Positions 61,403 through 64,000 of a stretch of 64,000 nucleotides of DNA are shown piece after piece (positions within the stretch are counted from its first letter, which is position 1; each line of letters begins with the position of its first letter). A program made the translations under genes and the position numbers. The notes beneath the pieces were generated by a model that saw only the letters and a list, made by a program, of their open reading frames with translations, did no database searches and was not told the origin of the DNA. The DNA is from Pontibacter sp. HSC-36F09 (GTDB taxonomy: Bacteria > Bacteroidota > Bacteroidia > Cytophagales > Hymenobacteraceae): NCBI RefSeq assembly GCF_024171605.1, contig NZ_JALKAA010000003.1, positions 372,001 through 436,000 of the forward strand. The letters are read 5' to 3'.

Positions 61403-63076
61403 CTAAACTTCCTTCCCTTCCTGCACATAGAAGTTCGGGTCGATGGTCAGTTTGGTGCCGGCTTTTACTTTTTTGATTTCTTTCCAATCAGTTGTTGGTT
61501 CTAACCATTGTTCCTCGCCATTCAGGTATACCTTCACCGGCATATCGAAACCTTCTACTACACTGGTCCAGCGGTACGTTAGTTTTTTCTTTTCCAGTTT
61601 GTACTCCAGCGCAGGTAAACGGGTATCGCGCAGGTATTGGTCGAAGAAGCGGCTCAGGTCACGACCTGTGTGCTGCGAAAGGTAGTTTTCGATCTGCTCG
61701 GTTGTCACTGTCTGGTGATAGAAATCACGGTTGAGCCCGCGCAATATGCCGCGCCATTTTTCGTCGTCGTTCACAACCTGGCGCAAGGTATGGAGCATGT
61801 TGGCACCTTTCGGGTACATATCGCCGGAGCCGCTCTTGTTCACGTTGTAATGGCCAATGATCGGGCGGTCGTTTCGTATGTTCTGCCGTATCCCGATCAC
61901 GTATTCGCTGCCCGCCTGCTTGCCGTAGTGGTATTCTACAAACAAAGGCTCCGAATAAGTCGTGAAACTCTCGTGGATCCACATATCGGCTACATCCTTG
62001 TAGGTGATGTTGTTGGCGAACCACTCGTGTCCTGTTTCGTGGATGATGATGTAGTCGAATTTCATACCCCAGCCCGAGCCGCTCAGGTCGCGACCGCGGT
62101 AGCCGTTTGCGTAGCCATTGCCGTACGTTACAGAACTCTGGTGCTCCATACCTAAATAAGGGGCCTCTACGAGTTTGTAGCTGTCTTCATAAAAAGGGTA
62201 GGGACCAAACCAATGCTCAAAGGCATCCAACGTGCGGCGCACATCCTTAAACTGCACTTTTGCTTTCTCCAGATTATCGCGGATTACCCAGTAGTCGCAA
62301 TCCAAAACGCCTTTTTCGCCCTGGTACTTCTCGCCAAAATGCACATAGTCGCCGATGTTGATGTTGACCCCGTAGTTGTTGATTGGGTTAGTGACTGCCC
62401 AGTGGAAGGTACGTGTGCCGTCGGGGTTCTCGTCAACGCCACGCAGTCTGCCGTTCGATACATTGGTCAGGTCTTTCGGAACAGCCACACTGATCAGCAT
62501 GCTGTCCGGCTCATCGTACATATGATCTTTGCAAGGCCACCACAAACTGGCGCCGTCGCCCTGGTTTGAACTGGCAATAAATGGTTTGCCTTGCGCATCA
62601 CGCTTCCAGGTGATGCCCCCGCTCCAGGGCGGGTTTTTGCTTACCTTCGGCTTGCCACCATAGTATACCTCCACTTCGTTTTGAGCGCCCTTTTTCTGTG
62701 CGTCTATCAGCTGTACAAAATAGGCATTGCCTTCCTGACGAACATTCAGCTGCTTTCCGTTCTGCATCACCCGTTCCATTCGCATAGGAGGCTGCAGGTC
62801 GATCTGCATTATCTGGTAAGGATCCAGCACTTTGTAGCGAATTGTGTTCTTGCCGTGGATGCTGCTGTCCGCCGGATTCACACTGATGTCGAGGTGGTAA
62901 TAGGTGAGGTCCCACCAGGCCCGCTCTGGGGTGATGGTGCCCCGCAGGGTGTCCTGGCGGGTAAAGGTGGGAGTTTTCTGCTGCGCCTGCGTCTCAAGGC
63001 TGCAGAGTCCCAGCAAAAGCGCAACTCCGGTAAGTGTACGCCTGGCCGATAGGTTTTTCATAGGTATAGCTTTCAT
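61403..63076 (-). CDS. M1 family aminopeptidase-like metallopeptidase
   Basis: A 557-residue secreted peptidase with a signal peptide (ending AQAQ near residue 32). The zinc motif is HETGH (346-350) with the third ligand Glu369 in WIHESFTTYSE. The exopeptidase GAMEN-like motif reads LGMEHQS (308-314), a variant found in this subfamily. The C-terminal half has the usual M1 helical region followed by a beta-domain (about 490-557). It should cleave N-terminal residues from peptides outside the cytoplasm. A start at residue 6 (63061) is also possible. Confidence 0.93.
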   Translation of the reverse strand: MKAIPMKNLSARRTLTGVALLLGLCSLETQAQQKTPTFTRQDTLRGTITPERAWWDLTYYHLDISVNPADSSIHGKNTIRYKVLDPYQIMQIDLQPPMRMERVMQNGKQLNVRQEGNAYFVQLIDAQKKGAQNEVEVYYGGKPKVSKNPPWSGGITWKRDAQGKPFIASSNQGDGASLWWPCKDHMYDEPDSMLISVAVPKDLTNVSNGRLRGVDENPDGTRTFHWAVTNPINNYGVNINIGDYVHFGEKYQGEKGVLDCDYWVIRDNLEKAKVQFKDVRRTLDAFEHWFGPYPFYEDSYKLVEAPYLGMEHQSSVTYGNGYANGYRGRDLSGSGWGMKFDYIIIHETGHEWFANNITYKDVADMWIHESFTTYSEPLFVEYHYGKQAGSEYVIGIRQNIRNDRPIIGHYNVNKSGSGDMYPKGANMLHTLRQVVNDDEKWRGILRGLNRDFYHQTVTTEQIENYLSQHTGRDLSRFFDQYLRDTRLPALEYKLEKKKLTYRWTSVVEGFDMPVKVYLNGEEQWLEPTTDWKEIKKVKAGTKLTIDPNFYVQEGKEV

Positions 63077-63155
63077 TCAGAAAGCTTAAATTAAAAAGAA
63101 TTTCGAAAAGGAACAGCCTACAGTATGTCAATTGTCACGCAGATAGGTATAAACG

Positions 63156-63188
63156 ACAAAGGGCCCCGCATGATGCGGAGCCCTTTGT
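63156..63188 (-). terminator. Terminator after the cold-shock gene
   Basis: CAAAGGG-C-CCGCA, a 3-nt loop, TGCGG-AG-CCCTTTG: a stem of 12 pairs with a small bulge. It lies about 28 bp past the cold-shock stop codon on the minus strand. Confidence 0.75.
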
Positions 63189-63215
63189 TTGATTTACGCT
63201 TTATATATAACCAGA

Positions 63216-63407
63216 CTAAGCCAGTTTCACATTTACCGCGTTTAGTCCTTTTTTGCCCTCTTTCACTTCGAATGTTACTTCGTCGTTTTCTCTGATCTCA
63301 TCGATCAAACCTGTTACGTGTACGAAGTACTCTTCGTTTGTTTCACTGTCTTTGATAAAACCGAAACCTTTGGTTTCATTAAAGAATTTTACTTTTCCGT
63401 TACTCAT
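63216..63407 (-). CDS. Cold-shock domain protein
   Basis: A 63-residue CspA-type protein, one OB-fold. RNP1 is KGFGFIKDSE and RNP2 is EYFVHVTGL. It binds single-stranded RNA or DNA and melts mRNA structure. The region upstream (63408 to about 63570) is AT-rich and long, as for cold-shock mRNAs with structured leaders, but I could not identify the promoter. A hairpin terminator follows, so it is monocistronic. Confidence 0.95.
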   Translation of the reverse strand: MSNGKVKFFNETKGFGFIKDSETNEEYFVHVTGLIDEIRENDEVTFEVKEGKKGLNAVNVKLA

Positions 63408-63574
63408 GATATGTTGTTGTTAATACATGTTAGACACTGCATAACGGTAAAACGTTCATAGTATGTTGCAACTTTTTGCAAAAAACTTTAAAATATGCTT
63501 CTGCGCACGCTCAAGGCCTATTATTTTTTTCAATTTGCTTTCTCGTATGCATAGTCGTCCAGAAAAAGGCATAA

Positions 63575-63610
63575 AAAAATCCGACAACATGGAGTAGCTG
63601 CCGGATTTTT
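63575..63610 (-). terminator. Terminator after the S1/P1 nuclease gene
   Basis: AAAAATCCG...CGGATTTTT: a stem of 8-11 pairs with a mismatch and a loop of about 16 nt, just past the nuclease stop codon (63634). Confidence 0.7.
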
Positions 63611-63633
63611 CGGAGGTATGAATGTTGTACTGT

Positions 63634-64000
63634 TTAGCCGTAGATTTGGTTCAGCAGACCCGCCAGTCGAATGCCCGCCTGCAGGATGCGCTGCTCCACG
63701 GTGCTGAAGTTATCATAGCTGTAGCGGTAGCCCAAACGACCATCTTCCGGCAGGCTGTATACCTGCTCTCTTAGCTGTACCGACTCGTAAGCCCACTCAC
63801 GCACGCCGGTAGACTGCCAGGCTTTCACCTGATCTTTGGAAGGAGTACCGACAAATAGGGCCAGCTCTGTAAAGCTCAGGTTTTTGCCGTCGATCATGTC
63901 GCTATCCCATACCCGGTGCAAATTAGATGGCTGTCCGAACCACTGCAATTTCACAGCATTCCCGCCTGTATCACCTTCTTTGCCCACATGTAGTGGTTGG
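63634..64000 (-). CDS. S1/P1 nuclease, C-terminal part (cut by window edge)
   Basis: The frame stays open to the right edge, so the start is outside; a GTG at 63987 is not the true start. The visible part begins QPLHVGKEGDTGGN and continues KLQWFG and NLHRVWDSDMI, the conserved blocks of S1/P1 zinc nucleases with the metal-binding His, Asp and Asn residues. These enzymes cut single-stranded DNA/RNA and remove 3' phosphates, usually in the periplasm or outside the cell. The remaining C-terminal sequence ends AGLLNQIYG. Confidence 0.9.
   Translation of the reverse strand, partial: QPLHVGKEGDTGGNAVKLQWFGQPSNLHRVWDSDMIDGKNLSFTELALFVGTPSKDQVKAWQSTGVREWAYESVQLREQVYSLPEDGRLGYRYSYDNFSTVEQRILQAGIRLAGLLNQIYG

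Noticed and set aside
1..64000. CRISPR array, insertion sequence, prophage, tRNA or rRNA
   Set aside because: No evenly spaced direct repeats, transposase, integrase or phage genes, or RNA gene signatures were seen.

Overview
The window is a chromosomal segment of a Bacteroidota bacterium, most likely of the Cytophagales/Hymenobacteraceae (Pontibacter-like). The evidence is a T9SS type B sorted surface protein next to a PorP/SprF protein, Bacteroidota-type -7 promoter elements (TAnnTTTG), DUF2911, DUF922 and HYC_CC_PP family genes, and moderate GC. I saw no insertion sequence, prophage, CRISPR array, tRNA or rRNA.

Layout. 1-3.5 kb: sulfur/stress block on the minus strand: a TauE/SafE exporter (cut by the window edge), a Crp/Fnr regulator, a persulfide dioxygenase-rhodanese fusion and a universal stress protein. 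Three of these genes have the same promoter design, with a Crp-type box at one fixed distance from a -7 element. 3.7-7.6 kb: a small membrane protein with DUF2243, then a thioredoxin-ApbE-DUF4266-DUF3570 operon that looks like an envelope redox/flavinylation module. 7.7-11.3 kb: Ca2+-type P-ATPase and patatin phospholipase. 11.5-15.7 kb: sugar-nucleotide epimerase, GT2, LAB_N and ArnT-like GT39 genes (lipid-linked sugar transfer to the envelope). 15.9-20.9 kb: giant secreted SGNH/Ig-repeat protein and its SprF partner. 20.9-23.7 kb: GAF histidine kinase, heme A synthase, YgaP-like membrane protein. 24-31.6 kb: HYC_CC_PP protein and a CusA-TolC-CusB heavy-metal efflux operon. 32-36 kb: GreA/GreB factor, lytic transglycosylase, esterase, GNAT. 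36.3-52.4 kb: complete complex I operon nuoA-N (nuoCD fused) led by a CBS-domain gene and interrupted by intergenic repeats. 52.7-58.4 kb: PEP synthase facing PRPP synthetase, AMP/thymidine phosphorylase and an ATP-cone nuclease-like protein. 58.5-64 kb: lipoprotein, DUF2911, DUF922 metallopeptidase, M1 peptidase, cold-shock protein, S1/P1 nuclease (cut by the window edge).

How it fits together. The Crp/Fnr-sulfur block, the stress protein, the CBS protein, PEP synthase and the AMP phosphorylase/PRPP module together suggest adaptation to changes in respiration and energy charge. This reading is inference from gene content.

The most unusual signal is not a gene. The heptamer AGGTATA occurs about 139 times on the two strands by my hand count, against about 8 expected by chance. 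It lies in every kind of gene, in several reading frames, and between genes. About 72 copies extend to CAGGTATA (about 2 expected). I know of no description of this motif. The complex I operon also carries several dispersed inverted repeats in its unusually long internal gaps.
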